A stretch of 41,071 bases of DNA from Bacillota bacterium (GTDB lineage: Bacteria; Bacillota; Negativicutes; Sporomusales; CTSoil-080): positions 1-41,071 of the forward strand of contig JAGGAD010000055.1 of NCBI GenBank assembly GCA_017889625.1, given 5' to 3'. The notes below the pieces were generated by a model. It searched no databases, had not been told where the DNA came from, and saw only the letters and a program-made list of their open reading frames with translations. Below, one piece after another: positions 24,449 through 32,226 of this stretch (position 1 is its first letter; each line of letters opens with the position of its first letter). The translations under genes were made by a program, and so were the position numbers.

Positions 24449-25291
24449 ATGAAAAAATGGCTAAAAAAATATATCGGAATAACAGTGGGAACGTTGATTA
24501 CTGCAATTGCGCTAAACATGTTTTTAATTCCTAATAAAGTAGCCGCAGGCGGAGTAAGTGGTATGGCTACAGTAGTGCATTACTTGCTGGGCGTACCGGT
24601 AGGGGCCACGATGTTAGTGCTAAATATTCCGCTGTTTTTGGCCAGTGTTAAGGTTTTAGGAACTAAATTTGGGATAAGAACGTTGTATGGAGCAGTATTT
24701 TTGTCGGTATTTATTGATATTACTGCACCGTTTACACCGATATTAACGCATGATTTATTGCTAAGTTCGCTTTACGGCGGAGTTTTATCTGGTATTGGCA
24801 TGGGAATGGTATTTCGTTTTGGAGGAACTACTGCAGGTACTGATTTAGCAGCCGCTATTATAAATAAATTAACAAAAATCAGTGTTGGTCAGGCGTTATT
24901 AATGGTTGATTTTTTTGTTATTGCGGCCGCTGGGCTGGCATTTGAAAGTGCGGAAATTTCTTTGTATGCATTAATCGCATTATTTTTAACTACCCATATT
25001 ATTGATTTTGTTCAGGAAGGTCCTACTTCGGCGAAAGCATTTTTTATTGTTAGCAACCAGAATGAAATTGTAGCTAAGCGAATTATGGAAGAGCTGGGAC
25101 GCGGTGTAACATTTTTTGCAGGCAAGGGTGGCTATAGCGGCCAGGATAAAGAAGTACTCTTTTGTGTGGTAGCTACCGGGGAGGTCAGCCAAGTAAAAGA
25201 ATTAGTCCAGAGTGTTGATCCCAGCGCGTTTGTTATAGTAGCAGATACCCATGAGGTCATGGGCGAAGGCTTTACTTATATGTTAATGTAA
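24449..25291 (+). CDS. YitT family membrane protein (DUF161/DUF2179)
   Basis: 280 residues. Five hydrophobic segments in the first 180 residues (for example ITVGTLITAIALNMFLIPNK and ATMLVLNIPLFLASVKVLG), with the family loop AAGGVSGMATVVHYLLG near 33-50 and FGGTTAGTDLAAAII near 128-142. The C-terminal soluble DUF2179 domain spans about 190-280 (VTFFAGKGGYSGQDKEVLFC). No transport substrate is established for the family. Starts 3 nt after the csaB stop, with a GGCGAGGA site. Confidence 0.92.
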   Translation: MKKWLKKYIGITVGTLITAIALNMFLIPNKVAAGGVSGMATVVHYLLGVPVGATMLVLNIPLFLASVKVLGTKFGIRTLYGAVFLSVFIDITAPFTPILTHDLLLSSLYGGVLSGIGMGMVFRFGGTTAGTDLAAAIINKLTKISVGQALLMVDFFVIAAAGLAFESAEISLYALIALFLTTHIIDFVQEGPTSAKAFFIVSNQNEIVAKRIMEELGRGVTFFAGKGGYSGQDKEVLFCVVATGEVSQVKELVQSVDPSAFVIVADTHEVMGEGFTYMLM

Positions 25292-25319
25292 ATTTTTAAC
25301 TTTAAAAGGAGGACTATTA

Positions 25320-26153
25320 ATGACAACTAGACTCAATAGTGAAAAATTGGCTGAGTTGGCAGACCGAGCTCGGTCTGTTAGGACTAACATTGTAAAAATG
25401 ATTACGGAAGCCCAGTCGGGGCATCCAGGCGGTTCGCTGTCAGCGGCTGATATATTGGTGACGTTGTACTTTGCGGAATTAAAGATAGATTCTAAAGCAC
25501 CGAAGGCTAATGATCGTGATCGTTTTGTGCTTAGCAAAGGTCACGCAGCACCGGTTTTATATGCTACTTTAGCGGAAAAGGGCTTCTTTCCGATGGAGGA
25601 ACTTCTTACTTTGCGAAAAATTGACAGCCGACTGCAGGGGCACCCGGAAATGAAAAATGTTCCTGGGGTGGATATGTCAACAGGGTCATTAGGACAAGGC
25701 CTAAGTGCTGCCAATGGGATGGCTTTAGCTGGTAAAATCGATGGTAGCGACTATCGTGTATATGCTCTTTTGGGTGATGGAGAATTAGAAGAAGGGCAAA
25801 TTTGGGAAGCAGCAATGTTTGCAGCACACAATAAATTGGACAATCTTACGGCGTTTGTCGATAATAATGGTCTCCAAATTGATGGTCCGGTAGCGGAGGT
25901 AATGTCACCTTTGCCAATCCCTGATAAGTGGCGGGCTTTTGGTTGGAATGTCATTGAAATTGACGGGCATGATTATAATGCTATATATCAAGCTATTCAA
26001 ACTGCTAAGACCGTTAAAGGTAAGCCAACAATGGTAGTTGCGGCTACTGTCAAAGGCAAAGGAATTTGTAAAATGGAAAATATGGTTGACTGGCATGGCA
26101 AGGCGCCTTCGCGTGAAGAATGTGAATTATTTTTAGCAGAATTAGATAATTAA
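25320..26153 (+). CDS. Transketolase, N-terminal (thiamine-diphosphate-binding) subunit
   Basis: 277 residues. First half of a split transketolase of the non-oxidative pentose phosphate pathway. It carries the phosphate-binding and Mg-binding part: AQSGHPGGSLSAADILVTLY (29-48), LSKGHAAPVLYATLAEKGFF, STGSLGQGLSAANGMALA near 117-134, and the ThDP motif GDGELEEGQIWEAAMFAAH then NNGLQIDG. AAAGGAGG ribosome site. The partner subunit starts 16 bp downstream, so both halves are made together. Confidence 0.96.
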   Translation: MTTRLNSEKLAELADRARSVRTNIVKMITEAQSGHPGGSLSAADILVTLYFAELKIDSKAPKANDRDRFVLSKGHAAPVLYATLAEKGFFPMEELLTLRKIDSRLQGHPEMKNVPGVDMSTGSLGQGLSAANGMALAGKIDGSDYRVYALLGDGELEEGQIWEAAMFAAHNKLDNLTAFVDNNGLQIDGPVAEVMSPLPIPDKWRAFGWNVIEIDGHDYNAIYQAIQTAKTVKGKPTMVVAATVKGKGICKMENMVDWHGKAPSREECELFLAELDN

Positions 26154-26169
26154 GGGATGGTGAAACATA

Positions 26170-27105
26170 ATGGGAAAAGCAACACGTGAGGCCTACGGCG
26201 AAGCACTTCGTGAGTTAGGCGGTAAAAATAAAGATATTGTTGTATTGGATGCTGATTTATCGAAATCAACAAAAACTAATCTTTTTGCCAAGGTTTATCC
26301 TGAGCGCTTTTTTGATGTTGGTATTGCGGAGCAAAATTTAGTCGGTACAGCAGCTGGACTTGCGGCTGCTGGCAAAATTCCGTTTGTGTCTACTTTTGCG
26401 ATGTTTGCCGCAGGTCGGGCGTACGAACAGATTCGCAATTCAGTTTGTTATCCTAAACTGAATGTAAAAATTGCAGCTACTCATGCAGGTTTGACCGTAG
26501 GGGAGGATGGCGCATCACATCAAGCTATCGAAGATATTAGTCTTATGCGATCTATTCCTAATATGACAGTTATTGTACCGGCTGATGCTACGGAGACTTG
26601 TCAGGCGATTGATTTTGCGGCTCAATACAATGGGCCTGTATATATTCGTTTGGGACGGATGGGTGTGCCGGATATCTTCAGTGATGACTACAAATTTTGT
26701 TATGGCAAGGCAGTTAAATTGGCTGAGGGCAAGGATGTTACTATTATTGCTACAGGTGTTATGGTGTCAGTAGCGAGCGAAGCTGCTAAAGAACTGACAA
26801 AAGCCGGATTAACCGCCAGAGTGCTTAATATTCATACAATTAAGCCTATTGATCATTCAGCAATAATTGAGGCGGCTAAGGATACCGGTGCTATTGTAAC
26901 TTGTGAAGAACACAGCATTATTGGTGGATTGGGCAGCGCGGTTGCCGAGGTACTGGTAGAAAATAGTCCTGTACCTATGGAACGAATTGGTGTACTGGAT
27001 GTGTTTGGGGAGTCTGGTACTCCTAAAGGACTGTTGGTCAAATATAAGCTTACAGTTGCTGATATTGTCAGCGCGGCGCAAAAAGCAGTAAGTCGTAAAA
27101 AATGA
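26170..27105 (+). CDS. Transketolase, C-terminal subunit
   Basis: 311 residues. Second half of the split transketolase: pyrimidine-binding domain with FFDVGIAEQNLVGTAAGLAA (51-70, the catalytic Glu in AEQN) and AAGRAYEQIRNSVCYP, then the C-terminal domain (about 180-310). EDGASHQAIEDISLMRSIP near 110-130 is typical. GGGATGG-type ribosome site. A terminator follows at once. Split transketolases like this are frequent in Clostridia, Negativicutes and archaea. Sequence resembles 1-deoxyxylulose-phosphate synthase distantly, but the N-half partner decides for transketolase. Confidence 0.96.
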   Translation: MGKATREAYGEALRELGGKNKDIVVLDADLSKSTKTNLFAKVYPERFFDVGIAEQNLVGTAAGLAAAGKIPFVSTFAMFAAGRAYEQIRNSVCYPKLNVKIAATHAGLTVGEDGASHQAIEDISLMRSIPNMTVIVPADATETCQAIDFAAQYNGPVYIRLGRMGVPDIFSDDYKFCYGKAVKLAEGKDVTIIATGVMVSVASEAAKELTKAGLTARVLNIHTIKPIDHSAIIEAAKDTGAIVTCEEHSIIGGLGSAVAEVLVENSPVPMERIGVLDVFGESGTPKGLLVKYKLTVADIVSAAQKAVSRKK

Positions 27106-27120
27106 TCAGATGATAAATAT

Positions 27121-27161
27121 AAAAAGACCCGCTGAAACATATGTTTAAAGCGGGTCTTTTT
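27121..27161. terminator. Bidirectional-looking terminator after the transketolase genes
   Basis: AAAAAGACCCGCT (27121-27133) pairs fully with AGCGGGTCTTTTT (27149-27161). The loop contains the palindrome AAACATATGTTT. Confidence 0.92.
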
Positions 27162-27182
27162 ATATTTATTTGGAGGGGTACT

Positions 27183-27926
27183 ATGGGCCAGTGTAGGAGT
27201 AGCCAAATAGGAAAACGGATTTTATGGCGCACAGGTATATTCTTGGTGGGCATAATAACCATGTTCAAGTTAGGTTCGGCTGCGGCAATGCTGTCTACTA
27301 TGTTGGTATCTCTGGCAATTTATGCATGGGCATTTGGCTGGAAGTTCGCGGTAGGATTGGTCATCTTGCTATTTGTACATGAACTGGGGCATGTAATTGC
27401 GGCTGTAATTGTGGGATTAGGGCCATCCACGCCTCTTTTTGTTCCGTTTATTGGAGCGGTTATTAGTTTAAATCAGCCGCCGCACAATGCTAAAATGGCG
27501 GCAAATATTGCTATTGGTGGTCCAGCGTTTGGCACACTGAGTGCATTAATATTTTTGCTTGGTTATCTTTGGACCGATAGTATGTTAATGTTAGTTTTGG
27601 CATATACGGCTTGTATCGTAAATTTATTCAATTTAATACCATACGGTTTGCTTGATGGTGGTCGAATTGCGGCAGCTATCTGGCCCCGCATGTGGTGGTG
27701 GTGGGCTGCTCTAGCCGGAGGGCTATTTTTTTATACGCATAACTTCTTTTTACTTGTTATTCTTACAATTTCGCTTTATCATCTGTGGCGAGGCGGGCAA
27801 GTCAAATATGATGAGCGTTATTACGATCTCAGTCTTAGGCAGCGGATTAGGGTGGCGTGTTGGTACTTTGGTTTGGTGACTATGCTGGGAATATTAACCA
27901 TATATGTAATTAATTTATTGAAGTAG
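27183..27926 (+). CDS. M50 family site-2-type metalloprotease
   Basis: 247 residues, polytopic. The zinc motif HELGH lies near residues 65-69 inside a hydrophobic helix (LLFVHELGHVIAA), and the second metal motif NLIPYGLLDGGR near 151-162 supplies the Asp of the N-x-x-P...D-G-G signature. Intramembrane cleavage of regulators or leader peptides is the family role; the substrate here is unknown. It lacks a PDZ domain, unlike RseP. ATG 27183 follows GGAGGGG by about 5 nt; a longer frame from 27141 would begin inside the preceding terminator and is rejected. Stands between the transketolase and ftsE genes. Confidence 0.9.
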   Translation: MGQCRSSQIGKRILWRTGIFLVGIITMFKLGSAAAMLSTMLVSLAIYAWAFGWKFAVGLVILLFVHELGHVIAAVIVGLGPSTPLFVPFIGAVISLNQPPHNAKMAANIAIGGPAFGTLSALIFLLGYLWTDSMLMLVLAYTACIVNLFNLIPYGLLDGGRIAAAIWPRMWWWWAALAGGLFFYTHNFFLLVILTISLYHLWRGGQVKYDERYYDLSLRQRIRVACWYFGLVTMLGILTIYVINLLK

Positions 27927-28044
27927 TTGATACACTAATACTAAATTTGTGTATTTCAAAAGAGGTTTTTCTAGGCGAAAGTCGAATCTTACATGGTCGG
28001 GTATGCGTCGCAGTATTTATATTAAGTAAAGGAGGAGCGGGTTT

Positions 28045-28731
28045 ATGATAAGTTTTCAGGGAGTATCAAAAGTATATGGCAAGGGTTCAGTTGCCCTCTC
28101 CGACGTAACGGTTGATATTGAAAAAGGAGATTTTATATTTGTAGTCGGCCCTAGCGGTGCAGGTAAGTCTACTTTTATCAAACTATTATTTAGGGAAATT
28201 TTGCCGACAAATGGTCGGCTTGTTATTAATGGCCGCGATATTGGAAAATTGACGCTGGCAGAAGTGCCATATTTGCGTCGTAATTTGGGTATTGTATTTC
28301 AGGATTATCGTTTATTGCCTAATAAAACGGTTTATGACAATATAGCTTTTGCCATGGAAGTCATTGAAGCATCACGACGGGAAATTCAGCGACGGGTTAA
28401 CCACGTACTTAACTTGGTAAATCTGAGTAGTAAGACCGATACGTATCCAAACCAACTTTCTGGTGGTGAGCAGCAACGGGTGGCGATTGCCCGAGCTATT
28501 GTAAATAATCCTCAAGTGGTTATTGCGGACGAGCCTACCGGTAATCTAGACCCTGATACATCATGGGAGATTATGAAAATTTTTGAGCGCATCAATAAAG
28601 GTGGTACAACTATAGTAATGGCTACTCATGACAAACCGGTTGTTGATGCGATGAAAAAGCGGGTTATCGCTATTGAACAAGGCTGTATTGTCCGGGATCA
28701 GCCTAAAGGGGCGTACGGCTATGAAGATTAG
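28045..28731 (+). CDS. ftsE: Cell-division ABC transporter ATPase FtsE
   Basis: 228 residues. FtsE with FtsX forms an ABC complex that does not transport but activates peptidoglycan hydrolases at the division site or side wall. Complete ATPase: Walker A GPSGAGKST (36-44), Q-loop IVFQDYRLLPNKTVYDN, signature LSGGEQQR near 137, Walker B VVIADEPTGNLDPDTS near 156-171, H-loop MATHDKPVVD near 190. AAAGGAGG ribosome site. The ftsX start overlaps its end by 11 nt. Since ftsX is broken, FtsE would have no membrane partner unless the damage is an artefact. Confidence 0.96.
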   Translation: MISFQGVSKVYGKGSVALSDVTVDIEKGDFIFVVGPSGAGKSTFIKLLFREILPTNGRLVINGRDIGKLTLAEVPYLRRNLGIVFQDYRLLPNKTVYDNIAFAMEVIEASRREIQRRVNHVLNLVNLSSKTDTYPNQLSGGEQQRVAIARAIVNNPQVVIADEPTGNLDPDTSWEIMKIFERINKGGTTIVMATHDKPVVDAMKKRVIAIEQGCIVRDQPKGAYGYED

Positions 28732-29573
28732 AACAGTCAAGTATTTTATTAGAGAAGCGATTTCTTCGCTTAGACATAATGGGTTGATGAGTTTTGCTTC
28801 AGTCAGTACAGTGGCATTATCGCTGTTGATACTGGGGCTGTTTTTAGTGATGGTTCTTAATTTAAATAATATAGCATCTACCTTGGAATCTAAGGTTGAA
28901 ATAACAGTATACTTGCAGGATAATCTTGGAGATTACGATAAACGACAAATTGGCACGAAGATTACTAAACTTTCTGGGGTAACGGAAGTAAATTTTGTTA
29001 CTAAAGAAGATGCCCTTAAACGCTTCAAAGACAGACTGGGTGAGCAGCAGGGCTTGCTAAATGCACTGGGTGACACTAATCCGTTGCCAGATGCGTTTGA
29101 AGTTAAAGTAGACAAGCCTGATAACGTTAAGACGCTAGCGAATATGATTAGGTCAAGAGATTATTGAGCAACTTTTTGCTTTAACCAGAATGATTCGTAT
29201 CGCTGGGTTGCTATTGATTGTGTTTTTAGCGTTGGCAGCACTGTTTATTATTTCTAATACTATTCGGATTACTGTGTTTGCCCGGCGCAAAGAAATTGGC
29301 ATTATGAAGTATGTTGGGGCTACAGATTGGTTTATTCGGTGGCCATTTTTGCTTGAAGGAATGATTCTTGGCTTTAGTGGAGCCCTAATTTCGATACTGT
29401 TATTGTTAAAAATTTATGCAATCTTTACTCAACAAGTGTATGAGTCATTAGCTTTTTTGCCGTTGTTACCGCAAGTGGTTGTTACCAATATTAGTATCTT
29501 CCTGTTAGTAGTTGGCGCAGCCATCGGAGCGTTGGGAAGCACAATATCGCTTAGGCGATTTATGAAAGTTTAA
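28721..29573 (+). pseudogene. ftsX: Cell-division protein FtsX, disrupted by a frameshift
   Basis: The first part (28721-29167, 148 residues) has the FtsX start MKIRTVKYFIREAISSLRHN, a first membrane helix, and an extracytoplasmic domain up to DAFEVKVDKPDNVKTLANMI, then ends RSRDY stop. The second part resumes in another frame near 29151 with GQEIIEQLFALTRMIRIAGL and contains the last three membrane helices with FARRKEIGIMKYVGATDWFI. Joining them needs a +1 shift at about 29150. Compared with B. subtilis FtsX, about 11 residues (the stretch before YG-K/Q-E) are missing exactly there, so a deletion of about 32 nt fits better than a single-base error. Neither piece alone would be functional. 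Confidence 0.9.
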
Positions 29574-29585
29574 GGGAGGAAGCCA

Positions 29586-30710
29586 ATGTTTGAATTTAAG
29601 CGCCAGGTTGCGCTTGGCTTAACCTTGTTATTTATTTTTATGACTGTAGGGCAGGTGTCGGCACAAGGAACGCAAGATCAATTAAATGATGTGCGGCAAC
29701 AGATGGAAGCCCAGCAATCCCGAATGAATCAGGCGCAGCAGCAAGTGGATACTTTATCTAATCAGCTGCAAGTCATCCAGAAGGATTTGGACGGAGCACT
29801 TGGTGAGTACAAAGAAATTACGGCTAGACGTAAAGCTACGGAACAGCAAATTGAAAACAATGCCGAAACATTAAAAAAGGCGGAAGAAACGCTTAAAAAG
29901 CGTAATACTGTTTTGAATAAACGAATGCGCGACATTTATGAAAATGGGCAGCTCAGCTATTTGGATGTTTTATTGGGGGCCAGTGATTTTAACGATTTTA
30001 TCACGAGGCTGGAGTTTATAAAACGGATAATTCATCAGGATGTTGTCTTAATCACTACAGTTAAGAACGAAAGGGACATTGTGTTGGAAAAACGGGCCCA
30101 GTTGGAACAGGACAAAGCGACAGCTGTTGAATTGGAAAAAGCGGCCGAAGATAAAAAAAGTATTGTTGAGCAGCGTAAAAGAGAGCGGGAAACGTTGCTG
30201 AAAAAAGCTGTAGATGACCGTGATACCGCCGAGCAGACTTACCAGGAACTGCAGGCGATTTCCAAACGAATTGAAGAAATGTTGCAGCGTACTCAAAATG
30301 GCAGTTCCCAGGCGGTGGGGTCTACAGGGACGATGATGTGGCCGATTAGTGGTCCAATTACATCTGAGTATGGCTGGCGGACTCATCCTATTTTTGGTAC
30401 GCAGCGTTATCATAGTGGCCTGGATATTGGCGCTGATTATGGTGATCCGATTCGGGCGGCGGACAGCGGAGTAGTTGTTTCTGCGGGCTGGCTTGGTGGT
30501 TATGGCAAGGCGGTGATCATTGATCATGGCGGTGGTCTATCTACCGTATATGGTCATAATTCCGAGATATTGGTGAGTGAAGGCGAGCACGTTACGAAAG
30601 GTCAGGTAATTGCGTTAGCTGGAGCTACTGGGTATGCTACAGGGCCGCATTGCCATTTTGAGGTTCGTCAAAATGGTTCGCCGGTTGATCCAATGAGTTA
30701 TTTACCATAA
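29586..30710 (+). CDS. Coiled-coil M23 peptidoglycan hydrolase (EnvC/PcsB-like)
   Basis: 374 residues. A signal peptide (about 1-26, ending VSAQG) is followed by a long coiled coil with Gln/Glu/Lys-rich heptads (about 30-245), then a LytM/M23 domain (about 255-370). Zinc and catalytic residues are present: HSGLDIG with H and D near 276 and 280, YGHNSEI, and GPHCHFEV near 353-360. An intact active site suggests a working endopeptidase, unlike the degenerate E. coli EnvC. The position after ftsEX matches the hydrolases activated by FtsEX through their coiled coil. GGGAGGA ribosome site, 12 bp after ftsX. Confidence 0.94.
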   Translation: MFEFKRQVALGLTLLFIFMTVGQVSAQGTQDQLNDVRQQMEAQQSRMNQAQQQVDTLSNQLQVIQKDLDGALGEYKEITARRKATEQQIENNAETLKKAEETLKKRNTVLNKRMRDIYENGQLSYLDVLLGASDFNDFITRLEFIKRIIHQDVVLITTVKNERDIVLEKRAQLEQDKATAVELEKAAEDKKSIVEQRKRERETLLKKAVDDRDTAEQTYQELQAISKRIEEMLQRTQNGSSQAVGSTGTMMWPISGPITSEYGWRTHPIFGTQRYHSGLDIGADYGDPIRAADSGVVVSAGWLGGYGKAVIIDHGGGLSTVYGHNSEILVSEGEHVTKGQVIALAGATGYATGPHCHFEVRQNGSPVDPMSYLP

Positions 30711-30721
30711 AATGCATATAG

Positions 30722-30765
30722 GGCGGGATTTCTACATATAGTTTAGCTATAAGAGAAATCCCGCC
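30722..30765 (+). other. Intercistronic stem-loop without T tract
   Basis: GGCGGGATTTCT (30722-30733) pairs with AGAAATCCCGCC (30754-30765), with an inner TATAG/CTATA stem. No T run follows, so it may be an RNA-stabilising or processing hairpin between the M23 and CtpA genes rather than a terminator. Confidence 0.7.
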
Positions 30766-30787
30766 AAGAAAAGCGAGGTGTTAGAAA

Positions 30788-31930
30788 TTGTCTGACCGGC
30801 GTAAGCTTATTGCGGGGGCCATCAGTCTGGTGGTCGCCACTTTTCTTTTGACTTGTGGTGGATTTTATTATCTGTTGCATAGTTGGACCGGTGATGCCAA
30901 AGGTGCTATAAAACTTATCAAGGTTATCCAGCTTATTAAAGCCGAGTATGTTGAAGATATTGCGGTGGAAGATTTGATGGCTGGAGCGGTAAAAGGTGCA
31001 GTTAGTGCGTTAGGTGATCCCCATTCTATATATATGGATGCTAAGTTGTACAAAGAATTCATGATTGAAACTGAGGGATCATTTGGTGGTGTGGGGATTG
31101 TTCTTGGGGTCAAAGACAAGGTACTTACAGTTGTTTCGCCAATCGAAGGAACTCCTGGGGAACAGGCTGGTATTAAAAGCGGAGACCAAATTGTCAAGGT
31201 TGATGGACAGGATACAAAAGACATGGCACTTGACGAGGCGGTTAACAAAATTCGAGGCGCTATTGGTACTCAGGTAACATTAACTATTGTACGTGGGCAA
31301 GAAGTAAAAGATTATATGCTTAGTAGATCAAACATCCAAATAAAATCAGTTGCTAGCAAGATGCTGCCTAATAATATAGCCTATATTAGGTTGTCGGCGT
31401 TTAATGAAAATACGGGAAATGACTTTATTCATCAGTATCGGGAATTAGAAAAGGCCGGAATGAAAGGAATTATTCTTGATTTGAGGGATAATCCTGGCGG
31501 TTTGTTGCAGGAAAGTATTAAGGTAGCAAACTTGCTTGTGCCCAAAGGTCCAATTGTCTCGGTGGTAAATCGGGCAGGTGAACGGGAAACTTATGATTCT
31601 ACTCTGGAAACGGTTAAATATCCTTTAATAGTGTTGGTCAATGGCGGTAGTGCCAGTGCTTCAGAAATAGTAGCGGGAGCCGTGCAGGATACTCAAGCTG
31701 GTATTCTTGTGGGCACTAAAACCTATGGTAAAGGCTCCGTGCAAACAATAAAAAGTCTATATGATAAGACTGCGGTAAAATTGACTATTGCTAAATATCT
31801 GACCCCAGCGGATCGCTCTATTAATGGGATTGGTATTGAACCTAATGTGAAGGTTGAGTTTCCGGCTAATGCCACTAATGATGTTCAGTTAGAGCAGGCT
31901 TTGGAAATTATCAAAGGCAAGATACAGTAG
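30788..31930 (+). CDS. S41 family carboxy-terminal processing peptidase (CtpA type)
   Basis: 380 residues. An N-terminal signal anchor (about 10-30) is followed by a PDZ domain (about 95-170, FGGVGIVLGVKDKVLTVVSP, IKSGDQIVKVDGQDT) and the S41 protease core. The catalytic Ser is in NGGSASASEIVAGA near 285-296 and the Lys in TYGKGSVQT near 313. Such proteases sit on the outer face of the membrane and trim regulators or cell-wall enzymes. TTG start after GCGAGGTG. The gene follows the M23 hydrolase by 77 bp and is closed by a strong terminator, suggesting an ftsE-ftsX-M23-ctpA unit, as is common in Bacillota. Confidence 0.95.
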   Translation: MSDRRKLIAGAISLVVATFLLTCGGFYYLLHSWTGDAKGAIKLIKVIQLIKAEYVEDIAVEDLMAGAVKGAVSALGDPHSIYMDAKLYKEFMIETEGSFGGVGIVLGVKDKVLTVVSPIEGTPGEQAGIKSGDQIVKVDGQDTKDMALDEAVNKIRGAIGTQVTLTIVRGQEVKDYMLSRSNIQIKSVASKMLPNNIAYIRLSAFNENTGNDFIHQYRELEKAGMKGIILDLRDNPGGLLQESIKVANLLVPKGPIVSVVNRAGERETYDSTLETVKYPLIVLVNGGSASASEIVAGAVQDTQAGILVGTKTYGKGSVQTIKSLYDKTAVKLTIAKYLTPADRSINGIGIEPNVKVEFPANATNDVQLEQALEIIKGKIQ

Positions 31931-31973
31931 AAAAACTGAGCGGCGAACGAGATGTGTTCGTCGCTCAGTTTTT
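31931..31973 (+). terminator. Strong intrinsic terminator after the CtpA gene
   Basis: AAAAACTGAGCG (31931-31942) pairs with CGCTCAGTTTTT (31962-31973), with additional GGCGAAC/GTTCGTC pairing toward the loop; a T run ends the stem. Confidence 0.93.
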
Positions 31974-32090
31974 GTATATAATACCATTTATAAAATTACG
32001 TTTGACTAGGATAAGTTAATCAAACATGATATACCTGCTACTAATAAATAATATTTATTAAATTATAAATAAATAATCGTTAGCTGCAAC

Positions 32091-32119
32091 TTGTTCGAAC
32101 ATATGTCCTGTGATACAAT
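32091..32119 (+). promoter_or_regulatory. Promoter of uvrBA
   Basis: TTGTTC (32091-32096), 17 nt, TACAAT (32114-32119). A second -10-like TATAAT at 32147-32152 has only a weak -35 with 19-nt spacing. Confidence 0.65.
32096..32109 (+). promoter_or_regulatory. LexA (SOS) box 1, inside the uvrB promoter
   Basis: CGAACATATGTCCT against the Bacillota consensus CGAACRNRYGTTYC, about 12 of 14 positions. It starts in the -35 and fills most of the spacer, so bound LexA would block RNA polymerase. Confidence 0.8.
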
Positions 32120-32125
32120 AATTGG

Positions 32126-32139
32126 AGAACGTTAGTTCT
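32126..32139 (+). promoter_or_regulatory. LexA (SOS) box 2, at the uvrB transcription start
   Basis: AGAACGTTAGTTCT contains the fully symmetric GAAC-N4-GTTC core. It is centred 36 bp after box 1 and just beyond the -10. Confidence 0.7.
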
Positions 32140-32226
32140 TGTTGGGTATAATAATACCATGGTTGTTGCCATAAGTTTACTAATGGCTTGACCAATGGAA
32201 TCATTTTGAGTGAAATGGTGATTAAC

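Noticed and set aside
29190-29573. Separate 127-residue membrane protein
   Set aside because: It is the C-terminal membrane part of FtsX; the homology continues upstream of its ATG to about 29151, and there is no ribosome site.
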